A stretch of 64,000 nucleotides of DNA from Aureimonas sp. SK2 (GTDB lineage: Bacteria > Pseudomonadota > Alphaproteobacteria > Rhizobiales > Rhizobiaceae), in the NCBI RefSeq assembly GCF_029813115.1, contig NZ_JAPZDS010000017.1:1-64000 (forward strand), written 5' to 3'. Below the pieces are notes generated by a model, which had not been told where the DNA came from, did not search any database, and saw only the letters and a program-made list of their open reading frames with translations. This document shows positions 33,524 to 41,630 of the stretch, piece by piece; position 1 is the stretch's first letter; each line of letters begins with the position of its first letter. The position numbers were made by a program, and so were the translations under genes.

Positions 33524-34444
33524 CTATGACTTCGAGCGCTCGTGCAGCCTGGCCGTGGCGATCCCGGCAAGCTCTCGGATGAAGAGGTCCAGAACCGACG
33601 AAGCTCGTTCGGCTTCGCGCGTCGCAATGACGAACGGCGAGGCGATGGAGGCTTCCGGCGCCATGACCGGCACCAACTCTCCCTTGTCCAGCCATGCCTT
33701 GGCATAGTGGTTGGGCAGGTAGCCGAGGAAGCGCCCCGATAGGACGAAGATGGCGACCGCCTCCATGTTGGAGGCCGTTGCCGAGACGCGGGCGCCCGGG
33801 AAGTGCTGTAGTTCACGTAAGTTGCTGTAGGGGCGCACGACGAAGGGATGGGCCTCGACGTCCGCCCGCGTCAGGTCGGCTGGCGCCTTGGCGCGCAACG
33901 GATGTCCGGGCGAGCGGTAGAGCGAGTGTGCTTCTGCGCGCAGCGGTGTGAAGCGAAGTCCCCGATAGGGTTGGACCTCGGGCAGGATGGCGATGTCGAT
34001 GCCGCCGTTCCCGAGATCCGCGACCAGATCCTCCGGGATCTTGATCACGATCTCGATCCGCGCCTCGGGCGCACGCTGGGTGATGGCTGCGACCACCTGA
34101 TGGATCGGCAGTTCGTCGTCCGTCACCGTGTTGTCCACGAGGCCAAGGCGCAACGTGCCAGTGATGCGATGACGCAGGTCCCCGACATCGCTCTCGAAGG
34201 AGTTCAGCGACAGGAACAGGGCTTTGGAGCGTTCGTAGACGACGGCACCGCGATCGGTCAGCTCGAAGCCGCTGCGTCCGCGCCGGCATAGGCGAAAGCC
34301 GAGCCGGTCCTCGAGCGCCTTCACGTGGAAACTTACCGCCGACTGGCTGAGGCCGAGCGCGACCTGCGCCCCGAGGAAGCTGCGGTGCTCAACGACCGAG
34401 CGAAAGACGGCGAGCGAGCGAAGGTCGGACTGCGCGATCTGCAT
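33524..34444 (-). CDS. LysR-family transcriptional regulator
   Basis: A 306-residue LysR regulator. The N-terminal winged helix reads LRSLAVFRSVVEHRSFLGAQVALGLSQSAVSFHVKALEDRLG, with the effector-binding domain from about residue 90. It is divergent from the amino-acid importer and ureohydrolase operon starting at 34552, which it probably controls in response to the imported compound. The gene ends in TAG, showing that TAG is a normal stop in this genome. Confidence 0.92.
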   Translation of the reverse strand: MQIAQSDLRSLAVFRSVVEHRSFLGAQVALGLSQSAVSFHVKALEDRLGFRLCRRGRSGFELTDRGAVVYERSKALFLSLNSFESDVGDLRHRITGTLRLGLVDNTVTDDELPIHQVVAAITQRAPEARIEIVIKIPEDLVADLGNGGIDIAILPEVQPYRGLRFTPLRAEAHSLYRSPGHPLRAKAPADLTRADVEAHPFVVRPYSNLRELQHFPGARVSATASNMEAVAIFVLSGRFLGYLPNHYAKAWLDKGELVPVMAPEASIASPFVIATREAERASSVLDLFIRELAGIATARLHERSKS

Positions 34445-34551
34445 CGGCGATACATCAGGATCCTCGATGTGAAGGCCATACCTTTCCTATTCTTCGGGAG
34501 CAAGTGAACTGCTCTTCTGGGTCCGTTCGAAACGTCTCCCCGGAGCCAAGC
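34445..34551. promoter_or_regulatory. Divergent LysR/importer control region
   Basis: A 107-bp region between the LysR gene and the binding-protein gene. It includes a short dyad, AAGG-N5-CCTT, at 34472-34484, a possible part of a T-N11-A LysR site. No good sigma-70 hexamers were recognised. Assignment rests on position. Confidence 0.35.
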
Positions 34552-35394
34552 ATGCGCCTCTCCCGCCTCCGCCATGCCGTCCTATTCTCCGCCGCCCTCG
34601 CGCTCCTCGCTCCGACCCAGGCCTCCGCCGGCCTCTTGGACGAGGTGAAGGCGAAGGGGGTCCTGACCGTCGGGACCGAAGCCCGTTTCCCCCCATTCGA
34701 GTTCGTCGAGAACGGCGAGATCGTCGGCTACTCCGCCGACATCATGCGGGAGGTCATGTCCGCGATGCCGGGCGTTCGCTTCGAGCGCCTCGATCTGCCC
34801 TGGCAGGGCATCCTGCCGGGCCTCGCCGCCGGCCGCTTCGACTATGTGGCCACCTCCGTAACGGCGACGCGTGAGCGGGCAGCCGCCTACCACCTGTCCG
34901 TCCCCGTAGCGGACGCCACCATGGCCATCCTGAAGCGCAAGGGCGACGCCGAGATCGCCAAGCCCGAGGACGTCGCCGGCAAGCCCGTCGGCTCGCAGGC
35001 GGGCTCGGCCCAGCTCGCCGCGCTTCAGACGCTGGCAGGCCAACTTGAGAAGGCCGGCACGCCGGTGGCGAACGTCACGACCTATGTCGACTTCAGCGAA
35101 GCCTATGCCGATCTCGCCGCCGGTCGCATCCGTGCCGTCGTGAACTCGCTTCCGAACCTCCTCGAGGCGGCGCGCCAGCGGCCGGACGTATTCGAGGTCG
35201 TCCAGCCGACCTTCGGGCCGAAGACCTACTTCACCTGGGCCGGACGCAACGACGCCGAAAGCGCCGACCTGAACGCGCTGGTGGACGCTGAACTCGTCAA
35301 GCTCAACCAGTCGGGCAAGCTGCGCGAGCTTCAGGTGAAGTGGTTCGGCGCACCGATGGACCTGCCCAACGCGTTGCCCGAGCCGGCGAGCTGA
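34552..35394 (+). CDS. Periplasmic amino-acid-type binding protein (SBP_bac_3)
   Basis: A 280-residue solute-binding protein. The signal peptide is about 25 residues (ALALLAPTQASAGLL). The mature protein opens VKAKGVLTVGTEARFPPFEFVENGEIVGYSADIM, the standard SBP_bac_3 form, with YVATSVTATRERA at the ligand site. ATG 34552 is chosen over a GTG-like upstream extension because it gives the leader. It begins the importer operon divergent from the LysR gene. Confidence 0.9.
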   Translation: MRLSRLRHAVLFSAALALLAPTQASAGLLDEVKAKGVLTVGTEARFPPFEFVENGEIVGYSADIMREVMSAMPGVRFERLDLPWQGILPGLAAGRFDYVATSVTATRERAAAYHLSVPVADATMAILKRKGDAEIAKPEDVAGKPVGSQAGSAQLAALQTLAGQLEKAGTPVANVTTYVDFSEAYADLAAGRIRAVVNSLPNLLEAARQRPDVFEVVQPTFGPKTYFTWAGRNDAESADLNALVDAELVKLNQSGKLRELQVKWFGAPMDLPNALPEPAS

Positions 35395-35419
35395 GACATC
35401 GGATCGAGGCGCTCCGGGC

Positions 35420-36073
35420 ATGATCGCGTTCCTGCAAGACCACGGGCCGGCCCTTCTGGACGGCTTGATGACGACGCTCCTCGTCAGCGGCGGCGCGCTC
35501 CTCCTCGGTGCGCCGCTGGGCCTCGCGATCGCGGCCTGCACCCTGTCGCCTCGTCGCCTGCTGGCGGTGGCGGCCGGCCTCTACCGATCCTTCTGGCGCG
35601 GCACGCCGATCCTCGTCCAGCTTCTCGTCGTTTTCTACCTCCTGCCGATGGTCGGACTGACGATCCCGCCCGCCTTGGCGGCCACACTCGCCCTCGCGTT
35701 GAACACGGCGGCCTTCCAGTCCGAGATCTACCGGGCCGGTCTCCTCGCCGTCCCGCGCGGACAGATCGAGGCGGCACGGCTCCTCGGCATCGGCCGCGGG
35801 GCCGCCTTCCTGCGCATCGAGGCGCCGCAGGCCGTCCGCCTCATGCTGCCCGCGCTCGTCGGTGAGATGCTGGCGCTGGTGAAGAATTCGTCGCTGGTCT
35901 CGGTGATCGCGGTGACGGAGATCACAAGGCGGGCGCAGCAGATCGCCTCGTCCACCTTCCGCCCGCTGGAGGCCTACGGCGCGGCGTTGGTCCTCTACCT
36001 CGCCATCGCCGCCGTCCTCGCCGGGATCGGCCTCTGGCTCGAACGGCGGTTGGCTTCGGGAGGGCGGGCATGA
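35420..36073 (+). CDS. Polar amino-acid ABC transporter permease
   Basis: A 217-residue HisM/HisQ-type permease with about five membrane segments. SFWRGTPILVQLLVVFYLLP and the EAA loop IEAARLLGIGRGAAFLRIEAPQ are typical. Its stop overlaps the second permease start (ATGA). Confidence 0.9.
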   Translation: MIAFLQDHGPALLDGLMTTLLVSGGALLLGAPLGLAIAACTLSPRRLLAVAAGLYRSFWRGTPILVQLLVVFYLLPMVGLTIPPALAATLALALNTAAFQSEIYRAGLLAVPRGQIEAARLLGIGRGAAFLRIEAPQAVRLMLPALVGEMLALVKNSSLVSVIAVTEITRRAQQIASSTFRPLEAYGAALVLYLAIAAVLAGIGLWLERRLASGGRA

Positions 36074-36735
36074 GCGAATGGCTCACCCCGGCGGAGCTGG
36101 CGCTCTTCGCGCAGGCCTTCGCGACGACGCTTGCCATCTCGGCGGCGGGCATCCTTCTCGCCGTTCTTCTGGCCATGCCTCTGGCCATTGCCCTGCGAAG
36201 CCGCTCCGCCCTCCTGCGCCGCCCGGCGCGTCTCTACACCGAGTTCATGCGCGGCGCGCCCCTCGTGATCCTCCTGTTCCTCCTCTACTACGGCGGGCCG
36301 TCGGTCGGCGTTCTCCTGCCCGCCACGACGATCGGCGTCGTCGGGCTCGGATTCTACGGCGCTGCCTACTTCGCGGAAATCTTCCGGGCCGGCTTAAGCG
36401 GTGTGCCGCGGGGCGAAGTCGAGGCCGCGCGTCTCCTGCGCCTCGGTCGCTCGCAGTGCTTCCTGCGCATCGAGGTGCCCCAGGCGGCGCGACTCTGCAT
36501 CGCCCCGGCGACCGGACAGGCGATCGCGCTTATCAAGGAGTCGGCGGTGCTGTCGATCATCACCATCGGCGAGCTGACCAAGGTCGCTGGCGAGATCAGC
36601 AACATGAGCTTCGCCGTCGTCACCCCCTACCTCACCGCCGCGCTGCTCTACTGGGCGCTGGTGGAACTCGTCGCCCGCCTCGGTCTCAAGGCCGAGCGCG
36701 CGCTCGGCGCACCGGAGAGCCGGACCCATGCCTGA
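36070..36735 (+). CDS. Polar amino-acid ABC transporter permease
   Basis: A 221-residue permease, partner of the preceding gene. [20 protein letters not shown] and the EAA loop [22 protein letters not shown] are present. It overlaps the ATPase gene by 8 nt. Confidence 0.9.
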   Translation: MSEWLTPAELALFAQAFATTLAISAAGILLAVLLAMPLAIALRSRSALLRRPARLYTEFMRGAPLVILLFLLYYGGPSVGVLLPATTIGVVGLGFYGAAYFAEIFRAGLSGVPRGEVEAARLLRLGRSQCFLRIEVPQAARLCIAPATGQAIALIKESAVLSIITIGELTKVAGEISNMSFAVVTPYLTAALLYWALVELVARLGLKAERALGAPESRTHA

Positions 36736-37504
36736 TCCCGTGATCCGCGTGCGCGGACTGACCAAGCGCTTCGGCACCCGCACCGTTCTCGACCGGGTCG
36801 ATCTCGACGTCGCCGCCGGGGACGTGACCTGCATCATCGGCCCCTCCGGCTCGGGCAAGTCGACGCTACTGCGGTCGATCGCCTTCCTGGAAGCCTACGA
36901 CGAGGGCGATGCCATCGTCTTCGGCAGGCTGATGGGCTGGCGCGAGACCCCGCTCGGGCGCGAACTGGCGGGCGAGCGTGAACTCGCCGAGGCCCGCGCG
37001 CCGCTCGGCATGGTGTTCCAGCACTTCCACCTCTGGCCCCATCTCAGCGTCCTCGACAACGTCACGCTTGCCCTTCGCCTTGTCGGCAGGATGGGGCGCC
37101 GGGACGCTGACGCGGCCGGCCTCGCCATGCTGGAGAAGGTGGGGCTGGCGTCGCACGCGCGCCATCGCCCCGAGCAACTGTCAGGCGGCCAGAAGCAGCG
37201 CGTGGCGATCGCCCGAGCGCTGGCGGCCAAACCGAAGGTGATGCTCTTCGACGAGCCGACTTCGGCGCTCGACCCCGAACTCGTGGGTGAGGTGCTCAGC
37301 GTCATGAAGACGCTCGCCGCCGAAGGCATGACGATGCTGATCGTCACGCACGAGATGGGCTTCGCAGCCCACGCGGCCAACCGCGTCGTGTTCATGGACG
37401 GCGGGCGGGTTGTCGAGGAGGGACCGCCCGGGCCCCTCTTCGCGGAGCCTTCGAGCCCGCGCCTCGCACAGTTCCTGCAAACCTGGCGCGAGCGCGCCCT
37501 ATGA
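36728..37504 (+). CDS. Polar amino-acid ABC transporter, ATP-binding protein
   Basis: A 258-residue GlnQ/HisP-type ATPase. Walker A is [11 protein letters not shown], the Q-loop [13 protein letters not shown], the signature [15 protein letters not shown], Walker [13 protein letters not shown], and the switch VTHEMGF. About ten extra residues after Walker A ([17 protein letters not shown]) are common in opine/octopine-type subunits. The stop overlaps the ureohydrolase start. Confidence 0.92.
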   Translation: MPDPVIRVRGLTKRFGTRTVLDRVDLDVAAGDVTCIIGPSGSGKSTLLRSIAFLEAYDEGDAIVFGRLMGWRETPLGRELAGERELAEARAPLGMVFQHFHLWPHLSVLDNVTLALRLVGRMGRRDADAAGLAMLEKVGLASHARHRPEQLSGGQKQRVAIARALAAKPKVMLFDEPTSALDPELVGEVLSVMKTLAAEGMTMLIVTHEMGFAAHAANRVVFMDGGRVVEEGPPGPLFAEPSSPRLAQFLQTWRERAL

Positions 37505-38484
37505 GCCTGGAAGGACAGACGATGAGCGCACACGGATACGAAAAGGGCCGCCTGAACCTTCCCTTCGTCGGCATCTCGACGTTTGCCAAGAGCCCCTATG
37601 TCGAGGACTGGAGCCGGATCGACGCCGACGTCGCGATACTCGGCGCGCCCTACGACTTCGGGACCCAATGGCGCGCTGGCGCTCGCTTCGGGCCGCGGTC
37701 GATCCGCGAGGCCTCCACGCTCTTCTCGTTCGGTCATGCGGGAGCCTATGACCACGAGGACGATGTCACCTACCTCGACGGCGTCCGGATCGTCGATATC
37801 GGGGACGCGGACATCGTCCACACGGACACGATCGCCAGCCACGCGGCGATCGAGACCGGCGTGCGCGCCATCTTGGCATCGGGCGCCATGCCCGTGGTGC
37901 TGGGCGGCGACCACTCGGTCAACATCCCCTGCATCGCGGCCTTCGAGGACCAGGAGCCGATCCATCTCGTGCAGCTCGACGCCCATCTCGACTTCGTCGA
38001 CGAGCGGCACGGGGTCCGCTTCGGCCACGGCAGCCCGATGCGGCGGGCGGCCGAGCGCCCGTGGGTGACCGGCCTGACGCAACTCGGCATTCGCAACGTC
38101 TCGTCCACCGCAAAGGAAGGCTACGAGGCAGCCAGGGCCATGGGCTCGGACATCCTGTCCGTGCGGCAGATCCGCAAGCTTGGCGTCGATGCCGTCGCCG
38201 AGCGCATTCCGGCCGGCAAACGGTACTACCTATCCATCGACATCGATGGCTTCGACCCGTCGATCGCGCCGGGGACAGGCACCCCGAGCCATGGCGGCTT
38301 CACCTACTACGAGGGCCTAGAACTGATCGCGGCCCTCGCCCGCCGCGGCAAGGTCGTCGGCATTGACCTCGTCGAGGTCGCGCCGGACTATGACCACTCC
38401 GGCTCTACCGCGATCCTTGCCGCACAACTCCTGCTGAACGGGATCGGTCGCGTTTGTCATCAGCGGAAAGCGCGCGACGGCTGA
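37501..38484 (+). CDS. Agmatinase/ureohydrolase-family amidinohydrolase
   Basis: A 327-residue binuclear manganese ureohydrolase. The metal ligands are all present: H in VVLGGDHSV, the D-x-H-x-D of [10 protein letters not shown], and the D-x-D of [10 protein letters not shown]. The family hydrolyses agmatine, guanidinobutyrate, guanidinopropionate, formiminoglutamate and other guanidino compounds, releasing urea or formamide. Last in the operon with the amino-acid-type importer, it implies uptake and hydrolysis of a guanidino compound. The ATG at 37501 overlaps the ATPase stop (ATGA); ATG 37522, nearer the family start, is also possible. The exact substrate is open. Confidence 0.87.
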   Translation: MSLEGQTMSAHGYEKGRLNLPFVGISTFAKSPYVEDWSRIDADVAILGAPYDFGTQWRAGARFGPRSIREASTLFSFGHAGAYDHEDDVTYLDGVRIVDIGDADIVHTDTIASHAAIETGVRAILASGAMPVVLGGDHSVNIPCIAAFEDQEPIHLVQLDAHLDFVDERHGVRFGHGSPMRRAAERPWVTGLTQLGIRNVSSTAKEGYEAARAMGSDILSVRQIRKLGVDAVAERIPAGKRYYLSIDIDGFDPSIAPGTGTPSHGGFTYYEGLELIAALARRGKVVGIDLVEVAPDYDHSGSTAILAAQLLLNGIGRVCHQRKARDG

Positions 38485-38656
38485 TCCGCGATCTGGCAAG
38501 ATGTCCGCTCCTGTGGGGCCCAGCCTCAAAAAAAGTAGTTACGCAATCGACCCAACCCGGTCGGCCGAACTGCCTTCGAGGATTCTCTGAAGCGGTTGTT
38601 CGCTGCGCCCTATCGACTTCGGATCGAGGTGGCTAGCGATCTCTCTCCCGGCGGCA

Positions 38657-39130
38657 TCACAGATCTTGGACAGAGGCAGGCGGCTGCATGAACTCGATCG
38701 TCGCGCCGTCTGGACCAACAACGTAGATCACGCGCGTTCCGGCCCGCGCACCGCTTGCGATCGACTGCGGAATGCCCTGCGCCTTCCAGCCGTAGGCGGC
38801 GATCCGCACCAGCAGCGAGTCTATGTCGTCGACCACGAGGGCCAGATGCGCAAAGCCCGGGTCGAACGGGTTGGCCGGCACGGTTGGCCGATCCAGCCCC
38901 CGATACTCCAGGAGTTCGATCGTCTGATCCGCCAACGAGACGATCGCCATGCGAACCTGTGCCCCATGCGCTCCCGTCACCTGACCGAGGAACTCGCCCC
39001 CCATCTCGCCGGTCCGCACAAGTCGTGCACCAAGCCCATCGACCCAGAACCGAAGAGCCTCGTCGAGGAAGGCGACCGCGAAGCCGACATGATCGGCGCG
39101 ACGCACGTGGATGCTCGTGTGTTCCGTCAT
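38657..39130 (-). CDS. VOC/glyoxalase-family protein
   Basis: A 157-residue vicinal-oxygen-chelate protein with two beta-alpha-beta-beta-beta modules. The first opens RRADHVGFAVAFLDEALRFW, and the second carries FAHLALVVDDIDSLL. Metal-ligand candidates are H in ADHVGF, E in IELLEY, H in FAHLAL and E in ATIEFM, the usual pattern. Members include glyoxalase I, methylmalonyl-CoA epimerase and dioxygenases; EFLGQVTGAHGAQVRMA recalls dioxygenase-like or epimerase-like forms. A longer start at 39163 is possible. It faces the ureohydrolase operon tail to tail. Confidence 0.78.
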   Translation of the reverse strand: MTEHTSIHVRRADHVGFAVAFLDEALRFWVDGLGARLVRTGEMGGEFLGQVTGAHGAQVRMAIVSLADQTIELLEYRGLDRPTVPANPFDPGFAHLALVVDDIDSLLVRIAAYGWKAQGIPQSIASGARAGTRVIYVVGPDGATIEFMQPPASVQDL

Positions 39131-39207
39131 GCGAAACTTCCTGCCGGCAAAGGGGTCAATCACCTACAACGGGTCGTCGCCGGTCTTCCGGCTATGTCCC
39201 CTTCCAT

Positions 39208-39311
39208 GCATTCGTCATTTGGAAGCGGACCGGCAGGAAACCATCCGGTCGAGGCGATCGGCGCGGCGGAGCCGGACGCCCGGAAGCGGCCCAACCGCAA
39301 TCGACCCAATT
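39208..39311. repeat. Dispersed intergenic repeat, copy 1
   Basis: A roughly 100-bp segment with blocks AAACCATCCGGTCGAG, GCGATCGG and GGACGCCCGGAAGCGG, repeated with about three-quarters identity at 48299-48395. It is non-coding and GC-rich. Both copies sit between transcription units, bracketing the IclR-regulated operon. Confidence 0.55.
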
Positions 39312-39654
39312 GCGACAGTTCTCAGAAGTCATGGCTCTTGGCTCGGCAGACATTCGAATTACGCAGTTTGCTCAGCCCAAACAGCTAGAGCTGAAGCGTC
39401 TACCGAAACAATAGATGCGGGTCTCATCCGACGTCGGATGCACCTCCACTAGCTTCCGATCCCATAGTTCGATGTAGCCGTTCGGTCCGTTCGGCAGTGG
39501 CGCCAAGTGTTCGCCAGGGTGGCGTCTCGTTGACTTCCATCTCCGCTGTCGATGACGGCGTGGGATTTTCTCGGCAGAGGATCGAGCTCGTAAGAGCTGC
39601 CATCACCCCAGATACGTTGCCCCCAGCCGGCGGAAGCCGCTGGATCTGATCACC
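39312..39654. other. Non-coding stretch before the IclR gene
   Basis: About 340 bp with no convincing gene on either strand. Upstream transcripts presumably end here; no T-tract hairpin was recognised. Confidence 0.35.
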
Positions 39655-39683
39655 TTGACAAGCGATACGAACACCAGCAAAAT
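39655..39683 (+). promoter_or_regulatory. Candidate sigma-70 promoter of the IclR gene
   Basis: A perfect -35 hexamer TTGACA at 39655-39660, a 17-bp spacer, then CAAAAT at 39678-39683, which matches four of six -10 positions. The palindrome at 39699 lies just downstream, where a bound repressor would block initiation. Confidence 0.5.
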
Positions 39684-39698
39684 TCAAGATAATAAATA

Positions 39699-39716
39699 CG
39701 TTCAAAATATTGAACG
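39699..39716. promoter_or_regulatory. Perfect palindromic operator, likely IclR autoregulation site
   Basis: CGTTCAA-AATA-TTGAACG is an exact 7-bp inverted repeat with a 4-bp centre, size and symmetry typical of IclR-family operators. It lies 18 bp before the TTG start at 39734 and overlaps the alternative TTG at 39710, which argues for the later start. Confidence 0.65.
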
Positions 39717-39733
39717 ACGCTGGGAGGCGAGGT

Positions 39734-40495
39734 TTGAGCGGGCGCGGTGCGGAGCGAATTCTCGATTTGCTGGAATGGCTGTCCGCTCGCTCGGACGGCG
39801 TCTCGCTGACCGAGACCGCCTTGGCGCTCGACGTTCCCAAGAGCAGCGGCCTGCTTCTTCTGCGGCTCCTGACCGAACGCGGCTATGTCGAGCGCTTGAA
39901 GAACGGCACCTATGCCCTGGTTCGACTCCCCGGAGAGGTTCGCGCGGGCACTGAAGCCTGGGGCACGCTCCTGCGCCTCAGCGAAGCTCCCTTGCGCGAG
40001 GCCGTAGAGGCGTCGAACGAGACGGGCTTCGTGGCGGTGATGGAGGATGCCCAGATCCGCTACCTCACCAAGAGGTTGCCCCTGCGGGAAATCCGCTACG
40101 ATCGCGACATCACCCATCTGCGCCAGGCACATCTGGTGGCGAGCGGCCTGGCGATCCTGTCCGGGTTCGACGAGGCCTCGCTCGACGCCTATCTCGACGC
40201 CGCCGTGCCGACGCCGGAGGCCCGCGCGGACATCCTCGCGGCGGTGGATGAGGCGCGAGCAACCGGCTGCGCCGTCAATCTGAAGGGCGTCGTCGAGGGT
40301 GCGGCCGGCGTTGCCGCGCCGATCCGCGACGCGGAAGGGCGCATCGTCGCCGCCATCAACCTGTCGGGGCCGCGCGAGCGCATCGTCGCCCACGTCGCCG
40401 AACTCACCGGCATCGCCATCCGCACCGCGCAACGGGTTTCGGAGGAACTCGCGCGGCGGAGCCGGATCAGACCAGCATCCAAGGGAGGAATTTGA
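39734..40495 (+). CDS. IclR-family transcriptional regulator
   Basis: A 253-residue regulator. The N-terminal winged helix begins GAERILDLLEWLSARSDGVSLTETALALDVPKSSGLLLLRLLTERGYV. The C-terminal IclR effector domain has LVASGLAILSGFD and GVAAPIRDAEGRIVAAINLSGPRERI. The start is TTG 39734, with GGGAGGCGAG upstream, rather than TTG 39710, which lies inside the palindrome. It is the first gene, three bases before the binding-protein gene, so it probably controls the whole transport and catabolic operon and itself. Confidence 0.9.
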   Translation: MSGRGAERILDLLEWLSARSDGVSLTETALALDVPKSSGLLLLRLLTERGYVERLKNGTYALVRLPGEVRAGTEAWGTLLRLSEAPLREAVEASNETGFVAVMEDAQIRYLTKRLPLREIRYDRDITHLRQAHLVASGLAILSGFDEASLDAYLDAAVPTPEARADILAAVDEARATGCAVNLKGVVEGAAGVAAPIRDAEGRIVAAINLSGPRERIVAHVAELTGIAIRTAQRVSEELARRSRIRPASKGGI

Positions 40496-40498
40496 CGC

Positions 40499-41605
40499 AT
40501 GACCAGAATCAAGCTGGCCGCATGGGCGCTCAGTGCCGCCATCGTTTCGACGGGTGTGGCCCACGCGCAGGACGCCAAGGTGCCCGAAGGCTACCCGGCT
40601 GACTATCAGACCGTGATCGACGGCTCGCACGGCGAGAACGGCCTCGTCATTTACTCCAACATGGCCGACAACAACTGGGGCCCGATCCTTGAAGGCTTCC
40701 GCGCCGCCTACCCTTGGATCAAGGTCGAGACGCTGGACCTCGGGTCGGGCACCGTGCATTCGCGCTGGGAGGCCGAGGCGGGCTCGGGCTCGCGCACGGC
40801 CGACATCCTCATCTCGGGCGCCAACGACCGCTGGGCCTCCTACGGCATCGACGGCAAGATGATGCCCTACGAGAGCCCGGAATTGGCCAGGCTGCCGGAC
40901 TTCGCCAAGCCCTATCCCGGCGTCACGGTGCTTTCGGCCGATCCGCTCGTCATCACCTACAACGCCGCGCTTCTGCCCGAGGAGCAGCGCCCGACGGGCT
41001 TCGCCTCGCTCGTGGAGGACGCCCTGGCTGACAAGGGCACGTTCGACGGCAAGGTCACCACCTACGATGCCGCCCGCAACTCCTTCGGGCTCGCGGCCTG
41101 GTGGAACTACATGAAGGTGAAGGGCGACGACGGCTGGAAGCAGCTCGCCTCCATCGGCCCGATGATCCGGGGCGAGGTGTCGGGCGGCCCGATGAACGAG
41201 AAGATCGCGACGGGCGAGTACGTCACCGGCATCGCGGTCTCGGGCATCACCATCTTCCCGCGCCTGGAGCAGCCGGGCGGCGAACTCCTCGGTTTCGCCT
41301 TCCCCGACGACGGCACGATCATGATGCTGCGGGGCATGGGCATTCCGAAGGGCGCCGCCAATCCGAACTCGGCCAAGCTCTTCGTCGACTACGCTCTCGG
41401 CAACGCGGGCCAGACCCTGATCGGCAAGGGAGGCCTCACGCCCTACCGCGACGACGTCGACGAGACGCAAGTCCGCTACACGTTCCAGGGCATCGCCGAG
41501 AAGGTCGGCCAGGACAAGCTCATCGTCGCAGGCTTCGACAAGGGCCTGATCGACGAGGCCCCGGCCTTCGTCGAAAAGTGGAACGCCGCGCTGGCCGGGC
41601 GCTGA
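40499..41605 (+). CDS. Fbp-type ABC transporter binding protein
   Basis: A 368-residue periplasmic binding protein of the iron(III)/organic-acid SBP_bac_6/8 group. The signal peptide ends near GVAHAQD. The sequence GLVIYSNMADNNWGPILEGFRAAYPWIKVETLDLGSGT is the typical opening. The iron-binding paired tyrosines are not obvious, and the context is catabolic, so an organic acid or other carbon source is more likely than iron. An AGGGAGGAA site precedes the ATG. Confidence 0.87.
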   Translation: MTRIKLAAWALSAAIVSTGVAHAQDAKVPEGYPADYQTVIDGSHGENGLVIYSNMADNNWGPILEGFRAAYPWIKVETLDLGSGTVHSRWEAEAGSGSRTADILISGANDRWASYGIDGKMMPYESPELARLPDFAKPYPGVTVLSADPLVITYNAALLPEEQRPTGFASLVEDALADKGTFDGKVTTYDAARNSFGLAAWWNYMKVKGDDGWKQLASIGPMIRGEVSGGPMNEKIATGEYVTGIAVSGITIFPRLEQPGGELLGFAFPDDGTIMMLRGMGIPKGAANPNSAKLFVDYALGNAGQTLIGKGGLTPYRDDVDETQVRYTFQGIAEKVGQDKLIVAGFDKGLIDEAPAFVEKWNAALAGR

Positions 41606-41630
41606 TCGTCCGTCCCGCCGGGCGCGGCCG

